From Collinsella sp. TF08-11AT (GTDB lineage: Bacteria > Actinomycetota > Coriobacteriia > Coriobacteriales > Coriobacteriaceae), in NCBI RefSeq assembly GCF_003437035.1, contig NZ_QSRL01000003.1, forward strand, positions 1-64,000: a stretch of 64,000 nucleotides of DNA, given 5' to 3'. The position numbers were made by a program, and so were the translations under genes. Numbering within the stretch: the stretch's first letter is position 1; every line of letters begins with the position of its first letter. The notes beneath the pieces are model-generated. The model ran no database searches, was not told where the DNA came from, and saw only the letters and a program-made list of their open reading frames with translations. Positions 8,293-16,668 of the stretch are shown one piece after another.

Positions 8293-10920
8293 TTACCGTA
8301 GAAGCAGCCTGGCTGCCTCGGAAGCTTGCGTCGAACCGTCTTCGAGGGAGACTAAGCATCGAAACAGCCTCTTTGCCAAGCCTTCAGTTGCAATGAAACT
8401 TATGGTGCAACTTTTCGAGGTGACACCTCCGATTGCGGTGTTGTACCAGGTCCTGCCTCCGTTGTCAGAACATTGCCATTGATATGCGGCCGCGTGCTCA
8501 GCGTCGATTGAGAACGAGGCCTCAATTCCTGCGCTCGTTGCGCAATCTTTCGGCTGCGTGGTGATCCTCTCTTTATTCGACAATAACGAGAGTTTGGCGT
8601 TTTGAGTCGCAGCTGTTGTTCCATCCTGGAAGGTGACAACGCACCTGTAGAGACGTTTCGCAAGTGCGGCACTGGCGGTGAACCGCAGCGTAGGCAGCTT
8701 TGAGGCGGCATTGCCAATCCCGGTGTCGTACCAGCCCTTCCCATCATTGTCGGAACATTGCCACTGGTACGAGATGGCACCTAGGGCTCGCACGGAGAAA
8801 GACACTTCGGATCCAGTCGAGGCGGCCGTGTCTCGCGGTTGCCCGGTTATTTGGTTAGCGCTTAGTTTTAGTTGCGCAGTGTTTGAAGCCGAGCTAGTCC
8901 CATCAGGGAAGAATGCCAAGCATCTATAGCGGCGTTTTGACAATCCCGTACTTGCAGTGAACTCGATTCTCGCCTGCGTGGAAGTCTCACCTCCGATCCC
9001 CGTGTTGTACCATGATCTGCCCTCATTGTCGGAGCATTGCCACTGGAACGAAGTAGCCCGCTCTGCTTCGATGGCGAAGAACGCTGTTGACCCTGCGGCA
9101 GTTGTGCAGTCTTCGGGCTGGGAGCTGATGGCGTATCGGGCGACAAGGACGAGGCGTGCGGGCTCGCTTGCGAGGGTGCTGCTGTTCGGGAACGAGACTA
9201 GGCAGCGGTAGAGCCTCTTCGCGAGCTGGGCATTGGATGCAAACCTCAGGGTTTTCTGCCTGGAAGTTTCGCCGCCTACACCCGTGTTGTACCAACTTGA
9301 ACCTCCGTTGTCGGAGCATTGCCATTGGAACGATGTCGCGCTTGGTGCCGTTACGGTGAATTCGGCTTGGGCTCCGTTGTATACTTCACAGTCCTTCGGC
9401 ATGGTTGTTATGGCGTACGTGGTCTCATAGCTTGCTGTGAGGTCGTACTTGGCGCTCCATTTGCTGTTCGATTCTTTTGTGACGCTAGATGCCGCAGTAA
9501 GCTCAACCTTGGCGCCATCAGTCTTCCACTCTCTCTGATTCATAGCATAAGCAACAATCCCATTCTGAATCCCCGAGATGCTCGGCGGGAAGGACTGGTC
9601 GTCGGCATCGATGGAAAAGCTCTCTTCCTTGGCATCCAGGTGCTGCTGAATGCGGTCGGCATATTTCTCGGCCCATTCATCGGCCTTGCCGTTTCGCACA
9701 AAGTAATTGTTGGATAGGTCGGTCGAGCGGTAAGCGTAGTCGGCCTTTTGGTAGTTTGCTGTGTGATCGGAGTGGGCTATTGCCATGAGCTCGTCGGTCA
9801 GGCCAAAGTACAGATGTCGCTGGTCCAGGTCCCCGTACCAGTTGTCGCTGGTGTCGTCCCAGGTTAGGTCCATCTGGCACCATTTGCCGTCGATCTTTAC
9901 GGCGTTCCAGGTGTGGCCGTTGCCGGTGATGCGGCCGTTGGCGATGCCCGCGGCGTCAAGGAGCTTGGAGTAGATGCGCTGGTAGCTCTCGCAGGTGCCC
10001 TGGTGGCGCGTGAGGCCGCTTTCGGCCGAGCACCAGTTGAGGCTGTGGTCGTACTCCAGCTGGTCGAGCGTCCAGTCGTGGAGCCACAGCGCCATGTCGT
10101 ATTCCGAGCCGTTTGTTTCTTGCCTGCACTGGGCCACGGCGTTGTTGACGATTTGTGTGACGCTTGGGCGGGTGGCGTCGTTTACGGTCACCTCCGCCGT
10201 GGCGCGCAGGTAGTAGATTCCCTTGTCGTTTTGGGGGTCGTTTCTGTCGTTGTCCATAAAGTAGAAGTAGATGCGGTACGTGCCCGATGCCGTGAAGTCA
10301 AAGGTAAAGTCGTGGCCCGCGGTGCCCAGGCTGTAGTAGCTGGCCCATGCCGGGCGCGACGGGTCGCAGACGCTATCCTGGCTGCCGCCGTCCCAATAGG
10401 TGGGCACGTCCATGCGCGCTTTGGCCTGGGACGAGCCGTTGGCCTGGGTTACGTGGAAGGTCGTCGCGGTGCCCGCGGGGGCGTCGTTCCACGAGACGGT
10501 GAAGGTGACGCCGTTTTGGGTTGCGGTGGCGGAGTGGGCGTAGCCGGTTTGTGCCGTGGCGGAGATGGCCTCGGGCGTGGGGGTGACCTGGGCTCGGAGG
10601 GATGGGGTGGGGACTGTGGTGGCCGTGCCGATTGCGGCGGCGGTGCCGGGGGTAGCGGCGGTGCCGTCGGCGCTTTCCGTGTTGACGGCGCTGGTGCCGG
10701 TGGACGTTGTGGTGCCGTTCTCTACGGTATCTGCTGCCGCATTTGTGTTGCTGTCGTCTTCAGCTTTGGCTGTGTCGCTGTTCGTGGCGTCGGCTTGCGT
10801 CTGCTGCTCGGCTGTTGTTCGAGGCTGGATGGCTTCCGCGATGGCTGCCACGGGCATCGTCGCGCTGGCCATGGACGTGCACGCGATCGCGCAGAGCAGG
10901 TAGTAAAGGGGTCGTTTCAT
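8293..10920 (-). CDS. Secreted transglutaminase-like protein with four Ig-like repeats
   Basis: 875 residues on the minus strand. The start (base 10920) has GAGAGG seven bases before it and gives a signal peptide (MKRPLYYLLC..., cleavage likely after AIA near residue 28). A Thr/Ala-rich low-complexity linker covers residues ~30-110. A transglutaminase-like core follows with Cys310 in QGTCESY, His336 in GHTWNAV and Asp351 in DLTWDD. From about residue 503 four ~90-residue repeats recur, each with QWQCSDN, SWYNT and RLYRC-like motifs, i.e. Ig-like domains with paired cysteines. No sortase motif is visible at the C-terminus (ARLLLR). The likely role is a surface or secreted enzyme that crosslinks or cleaves peptide amides; target unknown. 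It faces the polysaccharide operon tail to tail. Confidence 0.85.
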   Translation of the reverse strand: MKRPLYYLLCAIACTSMASATMPVAAIAEAIQPRTTAEQQTQADATNSDTAKAEDDSNTNAAADTVENGTTTSTGTSAVNTESADGTAATPGTAAAIGTATTVPTPSLRAQVTPTPEAISATAQTGYAHSATATQNGVTFTVSWNDAPAGTATTFHVTQANGSSQAKARMDVPTYWDGGSQDSVCDPSRPAWASYYSLGTAGHDFTFDFTASGTYRIYFYFMDNDRNDPQNDKGIYYLRATAEVTVNDATRPSVTQIVNNAVAQCRQETNGSEYDMALWLHDWTLDQLEYDHSLNWCSAESGLTRHQGTCESYQRIYSKLLDAAGIANGRITGNGHTWNAVKIDGKWCQMDLTWDDTSDNWYGDLDQRHLYFGLTDELMAIAHSDHTANYQKADYAYRSTDLSNNYFVRNGKADEWAEKYADRIQQHLDAKEESFSIDADDQSFPPSISGIQNGIVAYAMNQREWKTDGAKVELTAASSVTKESNSKWSAKYDLTASYETTYAITTMPKDCEVYNGAQAEFTVTAPSATSFQWQCSDNGGSSWYNTGVGGETSRQKTLRFASNAQLAKRLYRCLVSFPNSSTLASEPARLVLVARYAISSQPEDCTTAAGSTAFFAIEAERATSFQWQCSDNEGRSWYNTGIGGETSTQARIEFTASTGLSKRRYRCLAFFPDGTSSASNTAQLKLSANQITGQPRDTAASTGSEVSFSVRALGAISYQWQCSDNDGKGWYDTGIGNAASKLPTLRFTASAALAKRLYRCVVTFQDGTTAATQNAKLSLLSNKERITTQPKDCATSAGIEASFSIDAEHAAAYQWQCSDNGGRTWYNTAIGGVTSKSCTISFIATEGLAKRLFRCLVSLEDGSTQASEAARLLLR

Positions 10921-11049
10921 AGCGGAGCCTCTCGGTGAGCAGCCAATAGGGTCCGAAGGCAGCTCCAGGCCAGCACTCCGCACATATTTTGTTGGGTTTA
11001 TTTTACGGGAACCCCAGTCAACATCAGGGAACTTTCTGGGGAATGTTGG
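10793..11049 (-). repeat. Duplicated leader/signal-peptide segment, copy A
   Basis: The first ~43 codons of the secreted transglutaminase gene and ~130 bases upstream recur at 14650-14903 in the same orientation with roughly 85-90% identity by eye. Shared landmarks are the ribosome-binding segment, the start codon, the block reading CCAATAGGGTCCGAAGGCAG on the plus strand, and AACCCCAGTCAACATCAG. The non-coding part is as well conserved as the coding part, so it may hold the promoter (TTGACT on the minus strand near 11010) or a regulatory leader. Confidence 0.8.
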
Positions 11050-11338
11050 GGAGGGGGAGGAGTTGGTCCTCTGCCTCGCTGTGCGCTGATGTCTTCGCCC
11101 TCGGCGATGCGCCCGTCGGCGAGGAGTGCGAAGCGGCCATGCTGAACAATGCCACTCCACCTGTCTGTGCATCCAAACTTCTAGATTATGCATATCGGGA
11201 TTTTCACGGTGTTGTCGGCGATTTTGTCTCGCGGACCGTGTGCATGCATTAGATGAGGAGGCGCTTGTATCCGTAGAGACGCATCGGCATTTTCGATGCG
11301 ACCGCCGTCAAGACAATTGGGTGTGCATCAAGGCGCTG
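11050..11338. other. Intergenic, no convincing gene
   Basis: An 87-codon plus-strand frame (10989-11252) crosses this stretch but its first third only retranslates the duplicated leader and it has no ribosome site or recognisable domain. I see no tRNA, terminator or clear palindrome here. Confidence 0.4.
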
Positions 11339-11366
11339 TTAACTGCATGAGCCGATTTCTTATAAC
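11339..11366 (+). promoter_or_regulatory. Candidate promoter for the RT leader RNA
   Basis: TTAACT (11339-11344), 16-base spacer, TATAAC (11361-11366). It would start a transcript near 11373, about 315 bases before the reverse transcriptase start. Confidence 0.45.
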
Positions 11367-11370
11367 CTGT

Positions 11371-11529
11371 TTAAGCAAAGCAAGAATGGGGAATAAAGCT
11401 TGGTGCCCATCGCGAACTGGCGATGGGGTACGCTACTGCCGTCAATATCGCAAACGACGAAATTCCGACGTTCGCAACATTGACACCAGCGTTGCCTGCT
11501 GCTAGCTGGATAAGAGCCTCGATGGTCAT
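11371..11529 (-). CDS. Possible 52-residue hydrophobic peptide
   Basis: Minus-strand frame starting MTIEALIQLAAGN, with GAGGAA about nine bases before the ATG and a central hydrophobic stretch (VGISSFAILTAVAYPIA). The frame extends upstream to 11607 with other possible starts. No family is recognised. It lies antisense to the proposed RT leader and contains a strong hairpin, so it may be only a shadow of a structured RNA. Confidence 0.25.
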   Translation of the reverse strand: MTIEALIQLAAGNAGVNVANVGISSFAILTAVAYPIASSRWAPSFIPHSCFA

Positions 11530-11689
11530 AAGTACCAATTCCTCGCTTTCGTCTAGTATCGCATAGGCAAGCATTGTTTTAGGTGGCCGCGAAAGCGTTG
11601 GTTGCACTTGCTGCGCCTTTGATTAGCCTGTCCGGGGAGGGTTAGTCGCCGCTTGTTGATCCGGACAGGTTGATTTATTTGGGGGTATT
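11373..11689 (+). ncRNA. Candidate RT-associated structured leader RNA
   Basis: Between the TTAACT/TATAAC promoter and the reverse transcriptase there are three hairpins: CCCATCGC/GCGATGGG (11406-11413 with 11420-11427, loop of 6); a 16-base arm pair 11441-11456/11469-11484 with three A-C mismatches on this strand; and a 15-bp stem 11621-11635/11661-11675 (core CCTGTCCGG/CCGGACAGG) whose six outer pairs include three G-U wobbles, as expected for a conserved RNA rather than a DNA site. Retrons and some defence RTs (DRT2, DRT9) have a template ncRNA directly 5' of the RT gene. The ends are guesses. Confidence 0.45.
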
Positions 11690-13144
11690 TTGGTCGAGTT
11701 CGATATCACTCGTATTCCTCGATATAGTTCCAAAAGTTCATATGCCCATTTCGATCATAGGGTCTCTTTTGCCGAAGTTCAGGCCAAGATTTTAGATTCA
11801 GAGTACGTTTCCAATCACGCGTTCTACCCTTTAATTTCCAACGAGATCATTACTGTTCGGTATCGTGGAGGCAAGCGAAGCTGCAAGGTTCGTAATATCG
11901 CTTATGCCTCGCATTTCGATCACCGCGTCTTCCAGTACTACTCTTATCTGTGGTCGGACTTATATAACAAGAAGGCTATTGCCGAAGAGTTTGATGAGGT
12001 TGCCGTAGCGTACCGCTCTTCGCTTTCATCAGACGGCGCCGTAACTGCTGGTAGCAATATTTCCTCAGCTAAAAAGGCATTCGACTATATGCGTGTGCAA
12101 GATTCGGCTTTTGTGCTTACGGGTGATTTCGAGAGCTTCTTCGACAACTTAAACCATGTCCATCTAATGGCGTCGTTGCGTTCGTTGTTTCCCAGTGGAC
12201 GCTTGCCGGACGATCACTATCAAGTCATTAAAAATATCCTCCGCTATTCGTGCTGGCCTATTGGTGATTTGGCTGCTCGACATGAATTGCCATGGCCAGT
12301 AATCGATCCTGCTCGGGAGAAAACGATTAGTGATGCGGCTATCGATCTTCGGTTCAAGTCTATTCGCGAACTTAACAAGCTGGATGTTATCTTGCCAAAG
12401 TCTGAGTTTCTTGCAAACAAAAGTAAAGTCATCACCAGGCCGTGGCGGCGAACGGGTATTGATCTCGGCATTCCTCAGGGTCTTGCTGCAAGTGGAGTGC
12501 TCGCTAACATCTATATGGCCGATATCGATATGAAAGTCAGGCTTGCCGTTGAACGGGTTGGTGGCTTGTATCTTCGTTATTGCGATGACTTTATTGTTGC
12601 CGTTCCAAAATCTGGCTTTGATGCACTTGTAGAGGCAATCAATCTAATGACCGATGTTGATTCCGTTAAACTGCAGCCTGAGAAAACCAAAGCGTTCCGG
12701 GTTGATAGCAGCGGGGTTGCTCAGCTTGATTTTGAAAGCGTTCGTACGGGTAAGGTCCTTTCGTACTCCGGTGCACATCCGGCACAGAAAGTTAGCTTCT
12801 TGGGGTTTGACTTTGACGGGCGCGTTGTAAGACTTCGACAGTCTACGGTTGGAAGGTACCATAAGCGTCTCCGTGAGGCAGCCAGTGCGATTGCGCGTTC
12901 TAATCAGGGGGAGGGAAGGCACGCATCAAAAAAGCGCGTCTCCGCTCTGTATCAACATTATTCGCCGCTTGGTATTAAGGGGAGAGGGTTGTGCCCATCG
13001 GCTGGCTCCGACTCTTCTGCATTTTTCCGCTACGGGAACTTTCTTTCCTACGTAGCGAGAGCCCAAAAGGCGTTTCCCAATGATCCGATTGCCCCCGATG
13101 AGTCTAAGATTTACAGGAAGATTAAACGCTTGAGTGCTCGGTAG
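11690..13144 (+). CDS. Reverse transcriptase, defence-type (unclassified)
   Basis: 484 residues from TTG 11690. RT fingerprints in order: catalytic Asp146 in TGDFESFFDNL, the template-grip motif GIPQGLAASGVLANIYM (~residue 260-276), and the YxDD box Y297-C-D-D300 (LRYCDDFIV), then a FLGFDF motif near 373. About 90 residues between the FFD motif and GIPQG are longer than in group II intron RTs. There is no maturase, endonuclease or integrase domain, so this is not an ordinary intron or retroelement; it fits the 'unknown group'/Abi-like RTs used in phage defence, or a retron-like RT. I cannot assign the subgroup. The structured leader upstream and SIR2 gene nearby support a defence role. Confidence 0.8.
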   Translation: MVEFDITRIPRYSSKSSYAHFDHRVSFAEVQAKILDSEYVSNHAFYPLISNEIITVRYRGGKRSCKVRNIAYASHFDHRVFQYYSYLWSDLYNKKAIAEEFDEVAVAYRSSLSSDGAVTAGSNISSAKKAFDYMRVQDSAFVLTGDFESFFDNLNHVHLMASLRSLFPSGRLPDDHYQVIKNILRYSCWPIGDLAARHELPWPVIDPAREKTISDAAIDLRFKSIRELNKLDVILPKSEFLANKSKVITRPWRRTGIDLGIPQGLAASGVLANIYMADIDMKVRLAVERVGGLYLRYCDDFIVAVPKSGFDALVEAINLMTDVDSVKLQPEKTKAFRVDSSGVAQLDFESVRTGKVLSYSGAHPAQKVSFLGFDFDGRVVRLRQSTVGRYHKRLREAASAIARSNQGEGRHASKKRVSALYQHYSPLGIKGRGLCPSAGSDSSAFFRYGNFLSYVARAQKAFPNDPIAPDESKIYRKIKRLSAR

Positions 13145-13368
13145 ACGATAGTTTTAACGCCAGATCATTCATAGCCATAAATACTTAATCGATATCGGCC
13201 AATTCCGATCACTAGGTAACAATTGATGTGCCTTCACGCGGTCGCGGAACGATGCCTCTGAAACTCGAGCCGAACATCAGAATGATATGACAAGAACGGT
13301 AGTGTCGCGAAAGTTGGTGTAATGGACTCCTTGGCCCCTGTGTCCAGGATCCGGAATCTATCGATATC

Positions 13369-13602
13369 CTAGGCCGACTCCACTCTGTCGGCAAGCTCAA
13401 GGCTGGATTCGACCATCTTCCCGGCAGTCTTTTCCAGCTCGGCCCAGTCATGACAGCACGATGCTCCCCTTCGCAGCGCCGCGTCGTGCAACTCGGCCAT
13501 CTTCCTCTCCGAGAAGTAGCGCGAGGTTGCCATGGAAACGGCCAGGATAACCCCGAAAGCGGCCTGAACGCGCCATGGTGCGCGTATTCTAGGCGAAGGC
13601 AC
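13369..13602 (-). CDS. Small hypothetical protein with one membrane span
   Basis: 77 residues from GTG 13602 (GGAAGGG eight bases before it); a longer ATG reading from 13641 is possible. One hydrophobic segment (VQAAFGVILAVSMA) is followed by a charged helical tail (SERKMAELHDAALRRG...) ending VESA. Codon use resembles the core genome. No family recognised. It lies antisense to the spacer between the RT and the next gene; bases 13145-13368 hold nothing I can name. Confidence 0.35.
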   Translation of the reverse strand: MPSPRIRAPWRVQAAFGVILAVSMATSRYFSERKMAELHDAALRRGASCCHDWAELEKTAGKMVESSLELADRVESA

Positions 13603-13708
13603 GGACCCTTCCGAGCCAGGACGGGCCGCTCGCTCGGCCAACTTTGGCGTACCCTGCTGGAACGGCTTCCGTCAACATCCGTAAAACTACCGCAAAGAGG
13701 AGGCCACA

Positions 13709-14527
13709 GTGATAGATAAGAGGCTTATTGAAGCCGTTCCCGGAGCCGAGAGACTTAAATCCGCAATGATTACCCCAGAATTGTTTGTTAAGGACCTCAT
13801 GCAAGACTATTCTGGGCGTCCGTTATATACATACGAGGAATGGACGCGCGAGCTCATCAACCACTCCAACGCTTTCAAGGAACTGACCAGAGGTGCGGAG
13901 TTTCATGCGCCCGTATCCGAGGCAAATGGGGAGTGCGATGCGGTATCAGACGCGTATCAGTTAGATTTCAAGCTCATCTTCGGAAAATCCATGATGCGCG
14001 CCGTAAGTCTCACTTCGTCAAGGCGAGTTTCAGACCGCGGAATAACTTTAGAACAACTTTGCAGAAGTCATGTAAAAGAACAGAGAGGCTTACGCCTGCA
14101 TGCAATTCTCAGGGATTACAGCCTCGCCAAGCTTGACGAGCTTCTAAAAACTGAGAGTAATAAACAATTGAGCGAAGAAGACCGTGAGGCCCGAGGACTT
14201 CTTCGCTCAATCAGTCATTCGAAAAACTTGCTGCTAATTTATCCTTGCCGCTTTGAAGGCATCGACAGACTGCCTGAACTTGAGGAAACCGCCAACGCCG
14301 CACTTTACTATGACTTCCGGAACGTGCTCGACGTCCGACGGATACACCATCCCGGCAAGGACACCTTCCTTTCATATTTTTGCGACGACCGCATGGTTGT
14401 CACAAGAGCGAGCGGGCACGGCCTATCCAAGTTCGACGATATCATGGTCGCAAAAAGCAGAACATACATGGATATTATGCGTATGCGTGATCCCGGAGAG
14501 TATCAAAGGCTGCTGAAACTTGTTTAA
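13709..14527 (+). CDS. Hypothetical protein in defence-like island
   Basis: 272 residues from GTG 13709 with a strong AAGAGGAGG site six bases upstream. Soluble, no signal peptide or membrane span. No domain is recognised with confidence. One stretch, CDAVSDAYQLDFKLIFG (residues ~73-90), has the D...DxK spacing of PD-(D/E)xK nucleases, and SHSKNLLLIYPCRFE follows later; this is only a weak hint of a nuclease fold. It sits alone between the RT and the truncated copy of the secreted-protein gene, with composition poorer in GC than core genes. Confidence 0.7.
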   Translation: MIDKRLIEAVPGAERLKSAMITPELFVKDLMQDYSGRPLYTYEEWTRELINHSNAFKELTRGAEFHAPVSEANGECDAVSDAYQLDFKLIFGKSMMRAVSLTSSRRVSDRGITLEQLCRSHVKEQRGLRLHAILRDYSLAKLDELLKTESNKQLSEEDREARGLLRSISHSKNLLLIYPCRFEGIDRLPELEETANAALYYDFRNVLDVRRIHHPGKDTFLSYFCDDRMVVTRASGHGLSKFDDIMVAKSRTYMDIMRMRDPGEYQRLLKLV

Positions 14528-14555
14528 CCGACCGCAAGGGCTAGTTTTGTGGACA

Positions 14556-14777
14556 TCAACCCAAGATGGGACCTGCCAAGAGGACCGGACGCCGCTGCGT
14601 TCGGACTCGTTTTTCTGCATTCAAAAGCAACGCTGAGCTCGACCTCACGGCTTGCGCCTGCTGCTCGGCGGCCTTCTGAGGCTGAACCCCCTCTGCAATG
14701 GCTGCCATAGGCATCGTCGCGTTGACCATGGACGTGCACGCGGTCGCACAGAGCGGGTGGTAAGGGGGGCGTTTCAT
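14556..14777 (-). pseudogene. Truncated copy of the secreted transglutaminase gene
   Basis: The frame from base 14777 reads MKRPPYHPLCATACTSM..., matching the signal peptide of the 8293-10920 gene for ~43 residues and then running into unrelated Arg/Ser-rich sequence before a stop at 14556. The ribosome site (GAGAGG) and upstream leader are kept. The signal peptide core is damaged (Pro and His in place of Leu/Tyr), so it is probably a dead copy left by recombination at the leader. Confidence 0.7.
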
Positions 14778-14903
14778 AGCGGAGCCTCTCGGTGTGCAGC
14801 CAATAGGGTCCGAAGGCAGTTTCAGGTCGGCACTCCGCACATTTTTTGTTGGGGTTTTACGGGAACCCCAGTCAACATCAGCGACCTTTCTGGGGTATGT
14901 TGG
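14650..14903 (-). repeat. Duplicated leader/signal-peptide segment, copy B
   Basis: Direct repeat of 10793-11049. Together with copy A it brackets the RT and the 272-residue protein, giving a possible site for homologous excision or swapping of the intervening 3.6 kb. Confidence 0.8.
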
Positions 14904-15010
14904 TTGATCCGGGGTGCGCAAAACAACAGTTTCAAATATTGTTGCTTCCTGTTCAATTCTGTCTATCTACAATTAATCGCAAGCGTATGACCTGAGGAGA
15001 TTGTTTACAG

Positions 15011-16420
15011 GTGGAATCGGTCACTATTCATTGGATTGTCTTTTATGTCTTTATCGGTTTGTCGAGCGTTCAGCTTGTCCGCTTTGCTGGGCCCTTGGCG
15101 ATCGGAGGGCAATACACCGTCGAAGAACTGTATCCCTCCGATGAGTCGGGCAGGCTGAACGTTGCCTACCGAATTCTCGCTCCAACAATTTGTTGCCAGC
15201 TCCCGGTGTTTATTATGGCTGCGATTTGCGATGCGTTTTCAGTTCCAGGTCCTTCGCTGCGATACATGCCTACCCTTTTCTATTGGTTGTTTCTTGGGGT
15301 AATCAAGCATGCAAGGGGTAAATTGCGGTACCGGACTCTTCCTTTCTCATTCGAGGCGTTCATGTCTCTTTTGCTGTCCGTCGCATTCGATCACTTTGTT
15401 ATCGATGGCTATCTCGGAGGCCAGGGGCTAGATGTGCTTGATACTTCGAGTATTGCCTTTGAGTTTGAGCTGGCATTATTTGGTGTTGTGACCTTTTGGA
15501 TTTCAACCTTTTTTAAGCGTTATCAAATTAAGTTTAGCCGTGTGTACTCAAATGCCGCTCCATCATATGTCGTTCCTTCGGACTCCGTATTTGGTTACTC
15601 TTCAATCGATACGGGTGAGGCCAGGCTCTTCTCATACGAGCGCGAATATGGCGATCTCTTACCTCAGCGATTTTCAAGTGATCTTCTGTTGAGAAGTGTT
15701 TTCTTTGCAATTATGGCGATTGAGGACGGGAATCGGCCCGAGTTTATCCGAACGATCGAGCGCATGGCAGCTCATTTCCATTTGGCAAAAACCACTGGAA
15801 TAATGCAGCAGACGAGCGATGCTCCTTTGTCTGATATGGATAGCGTTAAACTCGCAATTCCCTATATTGAGCGCATGTGGGACCAGTTTCTTGTTGAATT
15901 CGCCCGTTCTGCCGAAGGGGCAGGGGGAGACGCCCTACGAATCTTCAAGTGTTACTACACCTACGATTACTGTATGTTGTCGCGGACTATCCGCAATCAT
16001 TTTGCGCCGTTTTACGGGGACTATTGTGGAACGAGATTACTTAATGCTAATCGCGTATTTTGTGATGTTCTTGAATTTGAGGAAAGGCAGCGCTACGGAT
16101 TGCTTCCAAAGACGGTTTCTGCGACTGGATCGATATGCGCCACTGAGCTTGGATGGCTTTCTGGGGAGTACTGTTATTGGGCCGATTACAATACGGTTGT
16201 ATCCTGCCTGAATGAAAATGATGGCAATGGCGTTAAACTGGTCAGCAAAAATGATGTGAATAAAACCCAGATAACCGAGACGACCTTAAGGCTTAAGGAG
16301 CAAGGTGTTTCCGTTCTTGAGGCCAAGTATGTGCCCGGCGCTTCGGCGACCATCGTGTGCATCGGCGATTCCTCGAAGATTTCGAGTACTGTCGGTAGTG
16401 ACTGGATGGTTGTTAGCTAG
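15011..16420 (+). CDS. Multi-span membrane protein with cytoplasmic C-terminal domain, unknown
   Basis: 469 residues from GTG 15011 (GAGGAG 11-12 bases upstream). Hydrophobic spans near residues 5-25, 55-75, 85-97, 110-128 and 152-170; the remaining ~300 residues are soluble. The family is not recognised. The gene is followed by a SIR2-domain gene on the same strand about 500 bases on. Membrane-effector/sensor pairs are common in abortive-infection systems, so a defence role is a guess from the context. Confidence 0.75.
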   Translation: MESVTIHWIVFYVFIGLSSVQLVRFAGPLAIGGQYTVEELYPSDESGRLNVAYRILAPTICCQLPVFIMAAICDAFSVPGPSLRYMPTLFYWLFLGVIKHARGKLRYRTLPFSFEAFMSLLLSVAFDHFVIDGYLGGQGLDVLDTSSIAFEFELALFGVVTFWISTFFKRYQIKFSRVYSNAAPSYVVPSDSVFGYSSIDTGEARLFSYEREYGDLLPQRFSSDLLLRSVFFAIMAIEDGNRPEFIRTIERMAAHFHLAKTTGIMQQTSDAPLSDMDSVKLAIPYIERMWDQFLVEFARSAEGAGGDALRIFKCYYTYDYCMLSRTIRNHFAPFYGDYCGTRLLNANRVFCDVLEFEERQRYGLLPKTVSATGSICATELGWLSGEYCYWADYNTVVSCLNENDGNGVKLVSKNDVNKTQITETTLRLKEQGVSVLEAKYVPGASATIVCIGDSSKISSTVGSDWMVVS

Positions 16421-16533
16421 GTGAATCATCTTTGCCTTTCCGCATATTGATTGCGCATTCTCGTGCACGGACGCGAAAATGCTTCGCATTAGTTTCAACG
16501 CGAAGAGTATTTGCTACATGATTAACTTTTTTG

Positions 16534-16554
16534 GATGCGCAATTACTGCGCATC
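16534..16554. other. Perfect 8-bp hairpin
   Basis: GATGCGCA (16534-16541), 5-base loop, TGCGCATC (16547-16554). Lies 110 bases after the membrane-protein gene; could stabilise or end its mRNA. No U-run follows. Confidence 0.4.
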
Positions 16555-16616
16555 TAGGTTAACATCCAGTTAGTGATGCAGTTGTCGTGGGCTCTACGTG
16601 AGGCGATGACAAAGGA

Positions 16617-16658
16617 GGGTCGTTGTTTGGTTGTTATCGGCAACGGCCCTTTGATTTT
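16617..16658 (+). terminator. Probable intrinsic terminator
   Basis: GGGTCGTTG pairs with CAACGGCCC (one G-U), then TTTGATTTT. It could separate the membrane-protein transcript from the SIR2 gene, which argues against a single simple operon. Confidence 0.45.
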
Positions 16659-16668
16659 AGGAGTTACT

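Noticed and set aside
8293..9420. Repeated blocks every ~280 bases as a DNA-level tandem array
   Set aside because: Similarity is at the protein level (Ig-like domains) and the DNA is well diverged.
9913..10938. 341-codon frame opposite the secreted transglutaminase gene
   Set aside because: Val/Gly/Arg-rich shadow without motifs; the minus strand has signal peptide, triad and repeats.
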